A DNA stretch of 64,000 nucleotides from Niveispirillum cyanobacteriorum. GTDB taxonomy: Bacteria; Pseudomonadota; Alphaproteobacteria; Azospirillales; Azospirillaceae. Made by a program: the position numbers and the translations under genes. Below the pieces are notes generated by a model that searched no databases, had not been told where the DNA came from, and saw only the letters and a list, made by a program, of their open reading frames with translations. Position 1 is the stretch's first letter. Every line of letters starts with the position of its first letter. Below, one piece after another: positions 1 through 9,341 of this stretch. Location: assembly GCF_002868735.1 (NCBI RefSeq), contig NZ_CP025614.1, positions 1 to 64,000 on the forward strand, in the 5' to 3' direction.

Positions 1-834
1 TGGCGACCACACTGGTGAAGGTCCCGTCTGGGATGCGCAGGCACGGCGGCTCTGGTTCGTGGATATCAAGGGTGGCCGGCTGCATTCCCTGACGCCGGAA
101 ACCGGTGCGCGGGAGAGTTTTGAGATCGGCGGCAATCCCAGCTTCGCCCTGCCGTCCGATCAGGGCGGGCTGGTCATTGGCAATCGTGACCGGCTGCTGC
201 ATTGGCGGCGGGACGCAGTGACGGAACTGGCCCGCATCCCGGCATGGTCGCTACCGACCGTACCAATGACGCCACGGTCGATGCCGCGGGCCGCCTGTGG
301 TTCGGGACCATGGACGATCTGGAATCCACGCCCACGGGCCAGGTGCGCGTCTATGACGGGGGAACCATCACGGAGGCGGGCGCAGCCGCATCGTCACCAA
401 CGGTCCTGCCATCAGCGGCGATGGCAGGACCCTTTACCATGTCGACAGCCTGGCCCGCACCATCTGGCGCTTCGATATCAGGGGTGGGGCAACCACCCTG
501 TTCGGCGGCGTGCCGTTTCGCACCTTCAGCGGGATGAAGGCCTGCCCGACGGTGTGGTCGTGGACGCCCAGGATCATCTCTGGGTCGGCTTCTGGGCCGG
601 TGGCTGCGCCCGCCGCTTTGCCCCCGACGGCACGCTGGTAACAGAGGTAAGGCTTCCCTGCGCCAATGTCACCAAGCTGGCCTTGGGCGGCCCCGACCTG
701 CGCACCGCCTATGTCACCACGGCCCGCGCCGGACTGAGTGCTGCGGAACTGGCGGCACAGCCCTGGCCGGTGGCTTGTTCAGCTTCCGCGTGGAGGTGCC
801 GGGACGGGTGCTGCCGCCGGTGAGGGTGGGGTGA
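1..834 (+). pseudogene. SMP-30/gluconolactonase-family sugar lactonase, frameshifted, 5' end outside window
   Basis: The reading frame enters from the left edge with GEGPVWD at about position 17, the usual N-terminal signature of the SMP-30/gluconolactonase/LRE family, so only a few codons lie outside. Recognisable family blocks follow but sit in different frames: TNDATVDAAGRLWFGTMDD (about 265-320), VTNGPAISGDGRTLYHVDSL (about 390-450), DGVVVDAQDHLWVGFWAGG (about 550-610) and GGPDLRTAYVTTARAGLS (about 690-745), ending in a TGA at 832-834. Frame changes are needed near 240, 385, 535 and 765; the last looks like one missing C compared with the QPLAGGLF block of the intact paralogue at 62204-63085. 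Such enzymes hydrolyse aldonolactones in oxidative sugar pathways. Either a decayed gene or sequence errors; see findings. Confidence 0.75.
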
Positions 835-838
835 GGGA

Positions 839-1165
839 TCATCCCGCATGCACAGCGATAGCCGCGAAGCCCCCGATATTCTCGCGCTTGGCGGCATAGG
901 AGATGATGGGTGCCAGCGTGTCGAGCTGGGGGTTTCCGCCGGGACCCAGTGAGCGCATCAAGCCCTTGACGGACTTTCCTGCAACCTTGGCAACAGCCTC
1001 GAAACCGTCAGTTGCGTTGATATAGTCACGCAGAAGGACCTTCATCGTCGCAATGTCCCCCTCCACAAGACAGCTCACAGCTTCAGCGACCAGTGCCTGA
1101 CGAAACGCGGGATCGCGGTCGGCGCGGGCCTTTACCGTGTCTTTGAATTCGCGTGTCAGACTCAT
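839..1165 (-). CDS. HigA-like addiction-module antidote (HI1420-type antitoxin)
   Basis: A 108-residue protein with the LRDYINATDGFEAVAKV, GKSVKGLMRSLG and GGNPQLDTL blocks typical of the putative addiction-module antidote family (HI1420-like, helix-turn-helix fold related to HigA). It would bind DNA at its own promoter and neutralise the RelE/ParE-superfamily toxin encoded just upstream. Its ATG overlaps the toxin stop codon (ATGA), the usual toxin-first order of this family. The reading frame is intact, unlike its three neighbours in the first 3 kb. Function is assigned from family resemblance only. Confidence 0.8.
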   Translation of the reverse strand: MSLTREFKDTVKARADRDPAFRQALVAEAVSCLVEGDIATMKVLLRDYINATDGFEAVAKVAGKSVKGLMRSLGPGGNPQLDTLAPIISYAAKRENIGGFAAIAVHAG

Positions 1166-1492
1166 CGCTTGCTCCTGTTTTTTCGCTGCTTGTAGTCATC
1201 CCAGCAGGCCTTGGCGTCTTTGATGTCCTGTTCTTGGGTGCTTTTGTCACCCCCGGCCCAACAGGATCACCAGCGTCAGACCATCTTGACCAAAATACAC
1301 CCGGTATCCCGGACCCCAGTCGATCCTGATCTCCAAAACACCTTCGCCAACCGGCTTTATGTCCCCTATCCCGTTCTGCAAGCTTGGATTTCGCTGTCAC
1401 GACCTTAGCCGCCGCAACGGGATGAAGCCATCAAACCACTGTCCGAACGGGCTGGTACCATCTGCTCGCCGATATTCTTTGATGGATTTCAT
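1162..1492 (-). pseudogene. RelE/ParE-superfamily (HigB/Gp49-like) toxin, frameshifted
   Basis: Translation from the ATG at 1490-1492 gives MKSIKEYRRADGTSPFGQWF, then the family blocks continue in other frames: PVAAAKVVTAKSKL, then NGIGDIKPVGEGVLEIRID, WGPGYRVYFGQDGLTLVILL, and finally GDKSTQEQDIKDAKACWDDY before the stop that overlaps the antitoxin start. Three one-base indels break it: a missing A near 1430, and an extra C near 1378 and near 1254. Repaired, it would be a roughly 100-residue mRNA-interferase-type toxin matching the adjacent antidote. As it stands the toxin should be inactive, if the sequence is correct. Confidence 0.75.
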
Positions 1493-1652
1493 ATGGTATC
1501 CTATAGATTACCAGTCAAGCTTTCTCTGTAACCGCCACGACCAGCTCCCTCCAGCCCACCTGTTTCAGCCTATTGATCCGCATCTTTGTTACAACTCCAA
1601 AACGAAAAAGGGGGCTTTTCGGCCCCCCTTTCACATAAGCCCCAACCCCGCC

Positions 1653-3078
1653 TCACCGTGAAAGGATAAAGGTCGCCTTGCGCCCGAACACCACGCGGTT
1701 GACCGTCAGTGCGAAGCCAACGGTCAGCCACAGGGTGATGAACATCAGGTGGATGTAATGCAGCGGCGTCCACACGAAGGTGAAGATGGCATACAGCCCC
1801 ACACCGAACAGGACACCCAGCACCGCCGCCCGCGCATCGACATTGCGGAACAGCAGGCCGACGATGAAGGCCGACAGGATCGGCATCGACGTCAGGCCAT
1901 TCAATTGCTGCACCAGATTGATGATGCTTTCCGCATCCGAATAGACGGGCCACCAGCAGGATGGCGATGACCACGAAAATGGCGCTGACCATGCCGCCCA
2001 GCCGGGGCACATTGGGGTTGGGATTGAAGTATTTTTCGTGGATATCGCAGACATACAGCGTCGCCGTGCTGTTCAGCACGCTGGCGAAATGGCCAGCACG
2101 GCGGTGACCAGGGCGGCTGCGAAGATGCCGGTCAGGAATTCCGGCAAGACGGCACCGGCGATGGTGCCATAGGCCGCATCATTGATATCGCCATACAGTT
2201 TGTACGACACGATACCCGGCAGCACCACCATGGGCGGGATGATCAGGAACCGCACCGTGGCGGCGGCCAGCACGCCCTTCTGCGCCTCACGCAGGGTAGG
2301 GGCGGCCATGGCGCGCTGGGTGATGGTCTGGTTGGTGGACCAATAGAAGATCTGGATGAAGATCATGCCGGTCAGCAGCGTATGCCATGGAATGGGGCTG
2401 TCATTGCCGCCGATCATGGTCAGGCGTTCCGCCGGAATGCCGCTGAAATCCCAGTTGATGGCCGCCAGGGCCAGGAACACGATGGCCGTGCCCATGGTCA
2501 GCAGCAACACGCCGGAATAGGTGTCGGCCACCGCCACGGCGCGCAGCCCCCCCAGAATGGCGAACAGCGACCCCGCCATCGCCAGGATAATGGCGATGAC
2601 CCAGCAACGGTACCTGCAGACCGAACATGCTCTTCAGGAACAAGGCGCTGCTGTACAGCATGATGGGCATGGAAATGAAGACGTTGGCGAAGGTGAACAG
2701 CCCGCCAATCAGGCTGCGGATCGACTTCGCCCCGTACTTCTTTTCCAGAAGCTCGGTGGTGGTGGTGCAGTTATAGCGGTAATAGATGGGCAGGAAGACC
2801 AGGGCCAGGATACCCAGCCCCACCACGGCCGCCAGTTCCCACCAGGCCAGCAATGCCATCTGATTGCCATTCATGCCCACCAGCTGTTCGGTGGACAGGT
2901 TGGTGATGGTGATGGAGCCGGCGATGAAGAACCAGCTCAACCCTCGGCCCGCCAGGAAATATTCCTGGTGGGCGTCGGTGCTGTGTACGCTGGCGCGGCG
3001 GCATTTCCACACGGTCAACCCGGCGACCAGCGCCGTCAGGGCCGCCGCGATGGCCACCTGGAGCAAGGGTAATTGCAT
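1653..3078 (-). pseudogene. Sodium:solute symporter, SGLT-type sugar transporter, frameshifted
   Basis: Family SSS (SLC5/vSGLT-like) symporter. The N-terminal part (3078 to about 2612) reads well, including the EYFLAGRGLSWFFIAGSITI and NLSTEQLVGMNG blocks that mark sugar-type members. Then one missing base moves the frame: MAGSLFAILGGLRAVAVADT to about 2085, a second shift to VLNSTATLYVCDIHEKYFNP, and a third near 1945 before SDAESIINLVQQLNG. The protein ends in ILSR with a stop at 1653-1655. Repaired length is about 475 residues with some twelve membrane helices. A GGAGG-like ribosome site precedes the start and the gene follows the hydrolase at 3109-4515 by 30 bp, so it is the last gene of the beta-galactosidase operon and would bring in galactose or a galactoside with Na+. 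Confidence 0.8.
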
Positions 3079-3108
3079 ATCCTCCCATCCTTCTCGGTTT
3101 TTATTGAG

Positions 3109-4515
3109 TCACTGTGCCGTTGTTGCGGCGGTATGGTGCATTTCCAGGCCCAATGCCCAGCGGCGCTGGAAGCCGGGCCAATAGCCTGCTGTCGCGGGAT
3201 CGGCTGGCACGGCCATGGCAGCACCCACCGGCTTGTCCGCATTCCATACGCCGTCACCGGCCTTCGGGGTTGGGACCTGCAAATAGGCGCCGGCATTGGC
3301 CGAGCCCTTCAGATGCGTGTCCAGGAAGGCGGTGATGAAATGGGTATTGATGGCCAGGATACGGTCACGCCGCCACACCGGTTCTTCATACCGTTCCACG
3401 AACTGGAAATAATGGGACAGTTGCGGCGGGGTCGGGTCGCCCGCCACATTATGGCGCGCGCCTTGATAGATGAGCAGGCGGCGGTCGCTGCCCGTCATCT
3501 GGTCATGCACCCATTTCACCCCATCGGCAAAGCCCGACACATCATCCTGATCCCCCACGATGAACAGCGACGGTACCGTGACCGCCGCCAGCCCTTCGGG
3601 CGACCAGGCGCGCAAGCGGCTGCCACCACCCCAGGGGGCAAAGGCCACCAGCGCCTTCACACCCGCAGGTATGGCGGCGCGCAAACTGTCGCTGCCAGCC
3701 ACATCCTTGTCCAGCAGGCCACCGGGCACCAGCGGGTAAAGCGGCCCCTTGGGGTCAAACCCCGCGCCCATGGTGACCAGCGCGCCGAACCCGCCCATGG
3801 AATAGCCCATCAGGCCGATGCGGGTGGGGTCCAGCAGACCCGACAGCGGGTCGCCCGCCGCACCGGCACGGCGCGACAGTTCGGCAATGACAAAACGCTG
3901 ATCGGCGGCGCGCGTGGCCACCGTGTTGCCGAACGACAGTTCCAGCGGCATCAGCGGCCCCGTCTCGGCATCGCGATGTTCGATGGACACCACGACATAG
4001 CCTTTGGAGGCCAGGTTTTCCGCCATCTGGGTATAGCCGGCGGCGAAATTCCGGAATCCATGGCTGAACACCACCAGCGGCCAGGGACCGCCCTGCCGGT
4101 CGGGTGTGGCATCGCGCGCCGCGCGCCCGTCCACCGACAGGGTGGGGGGCAGGTTGCCGGTGGGGATATCGGCCACGACGGGGGTCGTGAAACTGTACTG
4201 CGTCTTTTCTTCCTGCCCCGGTGACAGGCTGGCCGGATACCAGACCAGCAGGTCCAGTTTCCGGTCGGCGCGCGGAATGCTGCGCGTGACGGGGTTGATG
4301 CCCAGCAGGTTGGGCTGATCCGGGTTGATCAGCGAAACGTCCATCACCCCCACCTTGTGAGGGCCACGGGCGGCCAGTGCCGGCGCATCGGACAGGGCCG
4401 ACGCCGCAAAGGGCGGGGCCAGCGGGGCCGCCGGTTTGGGCGACAGGTACCAGCCGGCCCCGGCCGCGACGGCCAGGGCCAGGATCAGGGCGACAGCCCT
4501 TCCCACCCGCCTCAT
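3109..4515 (-). CDS. Exported alpha/beta hydrolase (dienelactone hydrolase / acetylhydrolase-like)
   Basis: A 468-residue protein whose N-terminus (MRRVGRAVALILALAVAAGA) is a signal peptide or membrane anchor. The alpha/beta hydrolase core shows the oxyanion stretch VVFSHGFRN, the nucleophile elbow GYSMGG (Ser near residue 238), an acid in VGDQDD (near 322) and the catalytic His in GARHN (near 353). It most resembles platelet-activating-factor acetylhydrolase/dienelactone hydrolase-type esterases. The ATG at 4515 overlaps the stop of the beta-galactosidase gene (ATGA), so I prefer it to an upstream start at 4530. The operon position suggests removal of ester substituents from galactoside substrates in the periplasm; that role is inference. 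Confidence 0.75.
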   Translation of the reverse strand: MRRVGRAVALILALAVAAGAGWYLSPKPAAPLAPPFAASALSDAPALAARGPHKVGVMDVSLINPDQPNLLGINPVTRSIPRADRKLDLLVWYPASLSPGQEEKTQYSFTTPVVADIPTGNLPPTLSVDGRAARDATPDRQGGPWPLVVFSHGFRNFAAGYTQMAENLASKGYVVVSIEHRDAETGPLMPLELSFGNTVATRAADQRFVIAELSRRAGAAGDPLSGLLDPTRIGLMGYSMGGFGALVTMGAGFDPKGPLYPLVPGGLLDKDVAGSDSLRAAIPAGVKALVAFAPWGGGSRLRAWSPEGLAAVTVPSLFIVGDQDDVSGFADGVKWVHDQMTGSDRRLLIYQGARHNVAGDPTPPQLSHYFQFVERYEEPVWRRDRILAINTHFITAFLDTHLKGSANAGAYLQVPTPKAGDGVWNADKPVGAAMAVPADPATAGYWPGFQRRWALGLEMHHTAATTAQ

Positions 4516-6476
4516 GACGGCACCCGCCACACGGCCAGATCACGCGGGCCCACGTTGCGGCTGCCCAACAGGAATTGGGCATTGGCGGGGGCCGGGGCCT
4601 CGCGCGCCACAGCGGCATAGTTGAAGGCAAAGGTCAGGTCGCCGCGCCGACGGATGCGCAGATCATCGGGCAGGCGCACAGTGGGCACACCACGTTCGGC
4701 GCACAGCGTTTCCAGCAGGTCGGCGATGAAATCCTGTTCCGGCAGGGTCGCCATGTAGAGCGCGTTATCCTTGCGCACCAGGGCCGGCGAACCATCGGCC
4801 AGCGTTGCCTGTACCTCTGCCTCACCCAGCAGTTCCAGCGCTTCAAACCACGTGAACGCCTGATAGGTGTGGTTGCGCCAGACCATTTCTTCCGGGCAAT
4901 CGGGCCGGGCCGTGCCGACCGCATTGACGCGAATGGGCAGCAACTGGCGCAACTCTCCGGGCGGCAGGCCCTGCGGCAGGTTCACATCCTTGGCCTTGGC
5001 CCCCGACCGCGCCGCAAACAGCAGCAAGGCCCCGCTGTCACCCAGCCGCTTGACCGTGGCGGCATCCGGCATGGCCAGACCGGGGATCAGGACGATGTCA
5101 TAGCCGTCGGGATCGCCATCGGCAGGAATGAAATCGACATCCAGGCCCAGGCGGCGGGCCGCCATGTACCAGTTCACCATGATGTCGGGATGGCTGTAGC
5201 TTTCGGCCTGCCTTTCCGTCTCGCCCAGCCATTGCGCCTCGTGATCATACAGGATCGCAACGCGGGCCTCGGCACCCGGCACCGGCGGCAGATTCAGGGC
5301 CTTCAATTCGCGCAGGGCCTGCTCCACCTCCGGCCAGGCCTCCGACGGGGTGCAGTCGGGGCGCAGAAGGCCGGCATGCATCTGTTCCTGGGCGAACGGG
5401 GCCTGACGCCAGCGGAAGTAACTGACCACTTCGGCCCCATGCGCGAACGCCTCCAGCGTCCACAGCCGGATCATGCCGGGCAGGGGGCGCGGGTTGTGCC
5501 CGGCCCAGTTCACCGGACCCGGCTGCTGTTCCATGATCCAGAACTTGCCGCCGGCCAGGCTGCGCGTCTGGTCAAACAGGAAGGTGCAGTAATCGGGATG
5601 GCCCGTGCGCATATAGGGCCGGAATTCCGACGCCGGGCGCTTGGCCATCCAGACATCGGTGCGGCCCAGCGGGTAATTGTCGAAGCTGGCAAAATCCAAA
5701 TCCCGGCACATGGTGTAATTGTCGATGCCGGTATCGGTGGGCGGAATGAAATTATGGGTAATGAAGCGGCCCGGCGAATGGGCGCGCAGAATATCCACCT
5801 GCGCCTTGTGATACAGCGCCACCCGGTCCGACGTGAAGCGGCGGAAGGCCATGCGGTGGGCCGGGCTGGTTTCTGTCACGGCCAGGAAGGGAACCTCGAT
5901 CTCCTCAAACGACCGATATTCCATGGACCAGAAGATATTGCCCCAGGCCTTGTTCAAGGTGGCGATATCGCCATACTTGGTCCGGCACCAATCCTGAAAC
6001 GCGCGGCGCGCGGCGGGGGAGGCCGACAGGGCCGTGTCGTGGCAGGCAATCTCGTTATCGGTCTGCCAGCCGACGATGGCATCATGCTTGCCATACCGTT
6101 CGGCCAGGGCCGTAGTGATACGGATGCTTTCGCGCAGATAGGTCTCTGACGAGAAATCATAATGCCGGCGCGACCCGAACCCGCGCACATGGCCCGTGAT
6201 CGGGTCCACGGGCAGGATGTCGGGATACCGATCAATCAGCCATTTCGGCGGCGTCGCGGTGGGCGTGCAGGCCACCACCTTCAGCCCGGCCTTGCCCAAC
6301 GTATCAAGCGCGCGGTCATACCAGCCGAAATCATAGACACCCGGCTCCGGCTCATACCGCGACCAGGCGAATTCGCCGACGCGGACATAGGTCAGGCCCA
6401 GGTCCTTCATACGCCGCGCATCATCGGCCCACCATTCTTCCGGCCAATGTTCGGGATAGTAGCAAACGCCCAGCAT
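4512..6476 (-). CDS. GH42 beta-galactosidase
   Basis: A 654-residue glycoside hydrolase family 42 enzyme that cleaves terminal beta-galactosides. Visible are the GVCYYPEHWPEEWW start, the acid/base Glu in WQTDNEIACHD (near residue 140) and the nucleophile Glu in FWIMEQQPGPVNW (near 315), followed by the trimerisation and C-terminal beta domains. Length is normal for the family. No signal peptide is seen, so the enzyme is cytoplasmic. First gene of a minus-strand operon with the exported hydrolase and the sodium/sugar symporter, and divergent from the alpha-galactosidase gene across 123 bp. Confidence 0.92.
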   Translation of the reverse strand: MLGVCYYPEHWPEEWWADDARRMKDLGLTYVRVGEFAWSRYEPEPGVYDFGWYDRALDTLGKAGLKVVACTPTATPPKWLIDRYPDILPVDPITGHVRGFGSRRHYDFSSETYLRESIRITTALAERYGKHDAIVGWQTDNEIACHDTALSASPAARRAFQDWCRTKYGDIATLNKAWGNIFWSMEYRSFEEIEVPFLAVTETSPAHRMAFRRFTSDRVALYHKAQVDILRAHSPGRFITHNFIPPTDTGIDNYTMCRDLDFASFDNYPLGRTDVWMAKRPASEFRPYMRTGHPDYCTFLFDQTRSLAGGKFWIMEQQPGPVNWAGHNPRPLPGMIRLWTLEAFAHGAEVVSYFRWRQAPFAQEQMHAGLLRPDCTPSEAWPEVEQALRELKALNLPPVPGAEARVAILYDHEAQWLGETERQAESYSHPDIMVNWYMAARRLGLDVDFIPADGDPDGYDIVLIPGLAMPDAATVKRLGDSGALLLFAARSGAKAKDVNLPQGLPPGELRQLLPIRVNAVGTARPDCPEEMVWRNHTYQAFTWFEALELLGEAEVQATLADGSPALVRKDNALYMATLPEQDFIADLLETLCAERGVPTVRLPDDLRIRRRGDLTFAFNYAAVAREAPAPANAQFLLGSRNVGPRDLAVWRVPS

Positions 6477-6599
6477 GATAAGGTCCGTCTCCTCGCCGCC
6501 CGTCCCACAGGGTGGGCTGGGTCTCTTGTGCTAATATTATTTATACGATAAAAGGGGCGCGTTCAACGGAGAACGAAAAAGCCCTGAAAGGTTCCGCGC
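6477..6599. promoter_or_regulatory. Divergent promoter region between beta- and alpha-galactosidase genes
   Basis: The 123-bp gap between two divergent start codons contains an A+T-rich block at about 6531-6554, unlike the surrounding G+C-rich DNA. Within it TTAT-ACG-ATAA (6540-6550) is a perfect short inverted repeat and could be an operator half or core. No regulator gene is adjacent, so the factor is unknown. Confidence 0.45.
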
Positions 6600-8741
6600 A
6601 TGTCGCCCGTCAGCGTCCCTGATTTTGTACGCCTGGATGGCGGCAACGTCTCGCTTGTCCTGGATTGCCGTGGGCCGTCGCCGGTGGCGCTGTATTGGGG
6701 ACCGGGGCTGGATGCGGGGGCCGATGGTTCCATGCTGGACCTGCTGGCCGCACGCGAAGATGCGCCCTGTTCGCCCCTGGTGGCGGCACCCTTGGCCTTG
6801 ACACCGCTGGCTGGGCAGGGCTTTCCGGGCCGCCCCGGTCTTCTGGCCCATGGCGACGGGCGGCGGTGGGCGAGCTATACGCGCATCTCCGGGGTTCGCC
6901 GGCCGGATGGGGCCAGCGTGGAAATTGACAGTGTCGATGATGCCAACGCCCTGACCCTGACCCATCATCTGCGCCTGGACCGCCATGGTATGCTGACCGG
7001 CTGGACCCAGATCCGCAATGACGGGCCGGGCCTGCTGGATGTGGAATGGCTGTCGGCCCCTGTCCTGCCGCTGCCGCCCGATATGGCGGATTGGGTCACG
7101 TTTGAAGGGCGGTGGGCCGGGGAATACCGCCAACGGACCCAGGCCCGCGTGATGGGTGCCGTGGTGAAGGAAAACCGCCGGGGCCGCACATCGCACGATG
7201 CCTATCCGGGTATCCTGGCACAAGCGGCCGGGGCAGGGGATCAGGCGGGCGATGTGTACGCCCTGCATCTGGGGTGGAGCGGTAACCATCGTCTTTACGC
7301 CGATACCTTGTCCGATGGCCGCGCCTATGTGCAGATGGGTGAATTGTTCATGCCTGGCGAAATGCGTCTGGCGGAAGGCACCACCTATCGCACACCCACC
7401 CTTTACGCCGCCTGCTCCGCGACGGGGCGCAACGGCATTTCCGCCTGTTTCCACGATCATGTGCGCGACCGGCCCGACCATGCCCGCCTACGCGCCAAGC
7501 CGCGGCCCGTGCATTATAATACCTGGGAAGCCGTCTATTTCGACCATGACCCGGCCTTGCTGCTGAAACTGGTGGATGAAGCCGCAGCGGTTGGCGTGGA
7601 ACGGTTCGTTCTGGATGATGGCTGGTTCAAGGGCCGGCGCAATGACCGCGCGGGGCTTGGCGACTGGTATGTCGATGAAGCGATCTATCCCGAGGGGTTG
7701 CATCCGATTGTGGCGCGGGTCCGCGAACGCGGCATGGAATTCGGCCTGTGGGTCGAGCCGGAAATGGTCAATCCCGACAGCGACCTGTACCGCGCCCATC
7801 CTGATTGGGTGCTGGGCACGCCGCCGGCCCCGCAACTGATCTTCCGCAATCAGCTGGTCCTGGATGCCAGCCGCGCCGATGTGCAGGACTATCTGTTTGC
7901 GCGGCTGGATGCGTTGCTGCGCGACTACCCCATCTCCTACCTGAAATGGGATATGAACCGCGATATCAGCCATCCCGGCGGGGCCGATGGTCAGGCCGCC
8001 GCGCATGCACATGTGCAGGGGCTTTACGCCCTGCTGCGCCGCCTGCGCGATGCCTATCCGGGGGTGGAGATTGAAAGCTGTTCGGCCGGTGGCGGCCGCG
8101 CCGACCTGGGCGTGCTGGCGCTGACCGACCGCGTCTGGGCGTCCGACAGCAATGATGCGCTGGATCGGCTGACGATTCAGCGCGGCCTCTCCACCTTCCT
8201 GCCACCGGAACTGATCGGGTCGCATGTCGGCCCCACCGATTGCCATATTACGGGCCGCCGCGTCGCCATGGCCACCCGCGTGGCGACCGCCCTGTTCTTC
8301 CATATGGGGCTGGAGGTGGACCTGCTGGGCCTCACCGACACTGAACGCACCGAACTGTCCGCCGGCATTGCCCTGCACAAGCAGTACCGCCCGCTGCTGC
8401 ATGAAGGCCGCCTGATCCGTCTGGACCGGCCCGCCAATGAAGAAGCATTCGGCATCATCGCCCCTGACGGGTCACGGGCACTGTACAGCTACACGCTGCT
8501 CAGCGAACAGGCTGGCTACTTCCCCGGTCGCCTGCGCCTGGCCGGTCTGGACCCGGACGCCCATTATCGCCTGCGCCTGATCTGGCCCGACGTCGCCCAG
8601 AAATCACCCCTGTTCAGCGCCTTGCGCGACGGCGCCATCTTCACCGGTTCCACCCTGATCAATGCCGGCCCGCAGCTTCCCCGCCTGCACCCGCAATCCG
8701 CCATGATCCTGGAGCTGGTGCGCGTATCCCCGCCGATCTGA
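6600..8741 (+). CDS. GH36 alpha-galactosidase
   Basis: A 713-residue family GH36 enzyme that releases galactose from alpha-galactosides such as melibiose and raffinose. The central TIM barrel shows HYNTWEAVYFD, the VLDDGWFKGR strand, the nucleophile Asp in YLKWDMNRDI (near residue 450) and the SCSAGGGRAD / VWASDSNDALDRL acid/base block (near 515). Length and order of the N-terminal beta-sandwich, barrel and C-terminal domain are normal. No export signal is visible. Together with the divergent GH42 gene it makes this a locus for both alpha- and beta-linked galactosides. Confidence 0.93.
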   Translation: MSPVSVPDFVRLDGGNVSLVLDCRGPSPVALYWGPGLDAGADGSMLDLLAAREDAPCSPLVAAPLALTPLAGQGFPGRPGLLAHGDGRRWASYTRISGVRRPDGASVEIDSVDDANALTLTHHLRLDRHGMLTGWTQIRNDGPGLLDVEWLSAPVLPLPPDMADWVTFEGRWAGEYRQRTQARVMGAVVKENRRGRTSHDAYPGILAQAAGAGDQAGDVYALHLGWSGNHRLYADTLSDGRAYVQMGELFMPGEMRLAEGTTYRTPTLYAACSATGRNGISACFHDHVRDRPDHARLRAKPRPVHYNTWEAVYFDHDPALLLKLVDEAAAVGVERFVLDDGWFKGRRNDRAGLGDWYVDEAIYPEGLHPIVARVRERGMEFGLWVEPEMVNPDSDLYRAHPDWVLGTPPAPQLIFRNQLVLDASRADVQDYLFARLDALLRDYPISYLKWDMNRDISHPGGADGQAAAHAHVQGLYALLRRLRDAYPGVEIESCSAGGGRADLGVLALTDRVWASDSNDALDRLTIQRGLSTFLPPELIGSHVGPTDCHITGRRVAMATRVATALFFHMGLEVDLLGLTDTERTELSAGIALHKQYRPLLHEGRLIRLDRPANEEAFGIIAPDGSRALYSYTLLSEQAGYFPGRLRLAGLDPDAHYRLRLIWPDVAQKSPLFSALRDGAIFTGSTLINAGPQLPRLHPQSAMILELVRVSPPI

Positions 8742-8772
8742 GGGCCAAAAGCCAAGAGGAGGGAGGGCACAA

Positions 8773-9144
8773 TTACGATCCGCCCCCCTCCCGCAGCCGG
8801 TCGATGGCGGCCCAGATTTCCTGACCGCCCTTTTCATGCCGATCCGAGAGTTTCTGAAGGTCGGCAGCAAGGTGGCCGATGTCGGAGGAGATTTTGCTGA
8901 CCATCATCTCCACCGCCGCGAAGGCGCGCCGGCCCGCCTTGTCATTGGCGATATCGGCCTCCGCCCGGTCCAAGCGGGCCGTTATACGCACCAGCTCCAT
9001 CTGTATCTGATGCATCAGCGTGGGCAGCCCATCCAACTGTTTCGCCTTGGACGCGGCCAGCCACCGCAGACCCGCCACGGCCCCCGCCGCCGCCAGCGCC
9101 AAACCCCCGCCGGTCAGCGCGTCGGTTGAAAGCAAATCCGCCAT
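8773..9144 (-). CDS. Small membrane-anchored coiled-coil protein, phage-like
   Basis: A 123-residue protein. Residues 10-30 (GGGLALAAAGAVAGLRWL) form one membrane segment; residues 40-118 are heptad-rich and charged (MELVRITARLDRAEADI, IGHLAADLQKLSDRHEKG), suggesting a coiled coil. The layout resembles small phage membrane proteins such as the DUF2730 type, but I cannot assign a family. It lies downstream of the initiator gene behind a terminator, on the same strand. Compare the orphan holin at 23231-23803, which also starts just after a strong hairpin. Confidence 0.55.
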   Translation of the reverse strand: MADLLSTDALTGGGLALAAAGAVAGLRWLAASKAKQLDGLPTLMHQIQMELVRITARLDRAEADIANDKAGRRAFAAVEMMVSKISSDIGHLAADLQKLSDRHEKGGQEIWAAIDRLREGGGS

Positions 9145-9170
9145 CCTTCATGCCCTTGCTGTTTGAAACC

Positions 9171-9213
9171 AGATGAAAAGAAAAGGCCCCGGCATGCCAA
9201 TGCAGCCAGGGCC
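9171..9213 (-). terminator. Rho-independent terminator after the initiator gene
   Basis: On the minus strand a 9-bp stem (9205-9213 with 9185-9193, one wobble) closes an 11-base loop and is followed by a T-rich tract (9171-9184, CTTTTCTTTT). It lies 130 bp beyond the end of the rep gene and before the small membrane gene. Confidence 0.7.
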
Positions 9214-9295
9214 CAATGGGTCGATTGATAACATCAGCTTCCGTCAGGGACAGTGCGTCGTCAAGAATTAATTCCTATATCGTTCATCGGACGGG

Positions 9296-9311
9296 CGTTG
9301 AAAAAGTCCGA
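9296..9311 (-). repeat. Outlying iteron, inverted, downstream of rep
   Basis: CGTTGAAAAAGTCCGA is the reverse complement of an iteron unit (TCGGACTTTTTCAACG) and matches the consensus of the array at 10583-10951 in 14 of the 15 defined positions. It sits 31 bp past the rep stop codon, opposite in orientation to the main array. Confidence 0.75.
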
Positions 9312-9341
9312 TTAAAGAGTGTCGGGCATGATATGCCGGGA

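Noticed and set aside
4575-6149. 524-codon open frame on the plus strand
   Set aside because: Antisense to the GH42 gene, whose catalytic motifs are complete.
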